Of a DNA stretch of 64,000 nt, positions 62,948-64,000 are shown piece by piece. The stretch covers positions 682,001 through 746,000 of the forward strand of contig NZ_LIPF01000002.1 of NCBI RefSeq assembly GCF_001905385.1, given 5' to 3'. A program made the position numbers and the translations under genes. Positions within the stretch are counted from its first letter, which is position 1, and each line of letters starts with the position of its first letter. This DNA is from Streptomyces sp. CB02414 (lineage in GTDB: Bacteria > Actinomycetota > Actinomycetes > Streptomycetales > Streptomycetaceae). The notes beneath the pieces were generated by a model. It was not told where the DNA came from. It searched no databases and worked only from the letters and a program-made list of their open reading frames with translations.

Positions 62948-63835
62948 TCACTCCCCTTCGGCTCCGAACACCTCCGACGCCGACGAGGCCGTGATCGCCC
63001 GGGTGAACCAGACGTCCAGCACACCCATGTCGGTACACCCGGCGATCCTCGCCCGCTCTCCCTCGGACACCACAACACCCCGCCGCTCCAACAACAGCAG
63101 AATGGCATCGGCCCGCCCCTCGGCCCGCCCCTCGGCCCTGAGATTCTGCGCGGTCTCCGACTGGAAGAAGGAAAGGTCGGCGGCCATGATCTGCCTCCAG
63201 AGTTCCGCGGCCGGCGTCTTGCCGAGGCCTTGTTCCGTGAGCTCGATGAAGATGCTTGCCGTGTTCTCGTCGTCGGCCGACAGGCCCTTCAGGGCCGACG
63301 CCAGCGCTTTCAGTATGGCATCGGCGTCCGGGTCCCGGCGGTGCAGCGCCGCGGACAGCACGGTCAGCGGGATGTCCCGCGCCGCCTCGTCGGGGCTGTC
63401 GATCACGGGCAGCTGGTCCGGCCCGAGGACCAGTGGCCGCACGGTGAGCGAGGGCCACTGCGGTGGGCCGATGTCGACCTCCCTGGACGCCCAGGCAGCC
63501 GTACGCCGGTCGGCGCAGACGACCAGCAGGACCGGGGGCAGCCGGTACTTGGCGTGCAGGTGCGACAAGTAGTACGCCCAGCTCGCGGGCTTGTCGCGGT
63601 CCTGCTTTCCCTGCGACTCGACGGCGAGCAGGAAGCTGCCGTTGTCGCCGGTCTCCATGCGCAGCAGCGTGTCGACGCGCCGTTCCACCGGGCGGTTCTC
63701 GGTGAGGTCGGTGGTGAGCGGTACCGCGGAGACCGGTTCGGCGAAGGAGACGCCGAGCGCCTTGACGGCACGGGCGAAGAGCGCCGGATCCTCCTGGAAG
63801 ATCCGGTGCAGCGCCTCGTGGGATGAACTGACCAT
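62948..63835 (-). CDS. Rpn/YhgA-like PD-(D/E)XK nuclease family protein
   Basis: A 295-residue protein that starts MVSSSHEALHRIFQEDPALFARAVKALG. The nuclease core is ERRVDTLLRMETGDNGSFLLAVESQGKQDRDKPASWAYYLSHLHAKY, with the metal Asp in RRVDTLL and Glu-x-Gln in VESQ. A helical C-terminal half has AEGRAEGRADAILLLLERRG, like the tail of RpnA-type recombination-promoting nucleases. ATG 63835 is chosen. The frame opens to 63961. Convergent with the permease (22-bp gap). Such genes occur in multiple copies in streptomycetes. Mobile-element ancestry is likely. Confidence 0.85.
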   Translation of the reverse strand: MVSSSHEALHRIFQEDPALFARAVKALGVSFAEPVSAVPLTTDLTENRPVERRVDTLLRMETGDNGSFLLAVESQGKQDRDKPASWAYYLSHLHAKYRLPPVLLVVCADRRTAAWASREVDIGPPQWPSLTVRPLVLGPDQLPVIDSPDEAARDIPLTVLSAALHRRDPDADAILKALASALKGLSADDENTASIFIELTEQGLGKTPAAELWRQIMAADLSFFQSETAQNLRAEGRAEGRADAILLLLERRGVVVSEGERARIAGCTDMGVLDVWFTRAITASSASEVFGAEGE

Positions 63836-63950
63836 GCGGCGAATGTAGAAGAGCACCGGACATTGCCAGGTACATATGCCGATCGTTACCGCGGACGAGT
63901 GACAACTGGGCCGCCACCATTGACGCGCGCAGGCCTCCGGCAACGACGAA

Positions 63951-63982
63951 GGGGCCCGCACGACCGAAGTCGTGCGGGCCCC
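63951..63982. terminator. 14-bp perfect terminator hairpin
   Basis: GGGGCCCGCACGAC at 63951-63964 pairs perfectly with 63969-63982 around a CGAA loop. It probably ends a gene that lies to the right of the window. Bases 63836-63950 hold no supported gene. Confidence 0.75.
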
Positions 63983-64000
63983 TCCTCAGGCATCAGCCCA

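Overview
The window is a piece of a Streptomyces (or very close relative) chromosome. The evidence is the very high G+C with strongly G/C-biased third codon positions, frequent GTG and TTG starts, AGGAGG-type ribosome binding sites, Tat-exported proteins, WhiJ/BldB/AbaA-type regulatory modules (XRE-DUF5753, DUF397, HATPase), and a ribosomal protein cluster without rpsD between rpsK and rpoA. From memory, the order gdhA ... rpsJ ... truA matches the region around SCO4677-SCO4731 of S. coelicolor. No search was run.

Left end (1-3.6 kb): a partial membrane-anchored protein, a processive GT2 glycosyltransferase with a small membrane protein, and, convergent to them across a strong hairpin, a Tat-exported polysaccharide deacetylase. 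This looks like a small surface-polysaccharide locus.

Core (3.7-21.2 kb, all minus strand): the S10-spc-alpha supercluster. In transcription order it is rpsJ rplC rplD rplW rplB rpsS rplV rpsC rplP rpmC rpsQ, rplN rplX rplE rpsN rpsH rplF rplR rpsE rpmD rplO, secY adk, map, infA rpmJ rpsM rpsK, rpoA rplQ, truA. Hairpins at rpsQ/rplN, rpsN/rpsH, rplO/secY, adk/map and rpsK/rpoA mark likely segment boundaries.

Accessory region (21.7-33.4 kb): a GHKL ATPase fused to a PD-(D/E)XK (Shedu-like) nuclease, an N-terminal remnant of a SNF2-type helicase, a DUF397/XRE module whose divergent regulatory ATPase is a pseudogene with three frameshifts, and an RHS polymorphic-toxin locus. That locus holds a WXG100-headed RHS toxin, two paralogous immunity-like proteins on either side of it, a SUKH protein and two uncharacterised proteins.

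Metabolic and regulatory block (33.4-43 kb): cupin, NADP-glutamate dehydrogenase with a GlnR-like box, tautomerase, SDR and a divergent MmyB-type regulator. A second, intact DUF397/XRE/ATPase module follows, then a winged-helix protein, a Tat-exported NlpC/P60 hydrolase, and a LysR regulator preceded by a DasR-like (dre) site.

Right part (43-64 kb): a streptogrisin-type protease with a chitin-binding domain, a membrane protein, and a SUKH protein downstream of a 3054-residue WapA/RHS protein that ends in a DNA/RNA non-specific endonuclease. After these come an FG-GAP propeller protein, a NarL-type two-component system divergent from a MacB-like ABC transporter with a palindrome between them, an Rpn-like nuclease, and a terminator. 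I saw no rRNA, tRNA, IS element, CRISPR array or replication origin.
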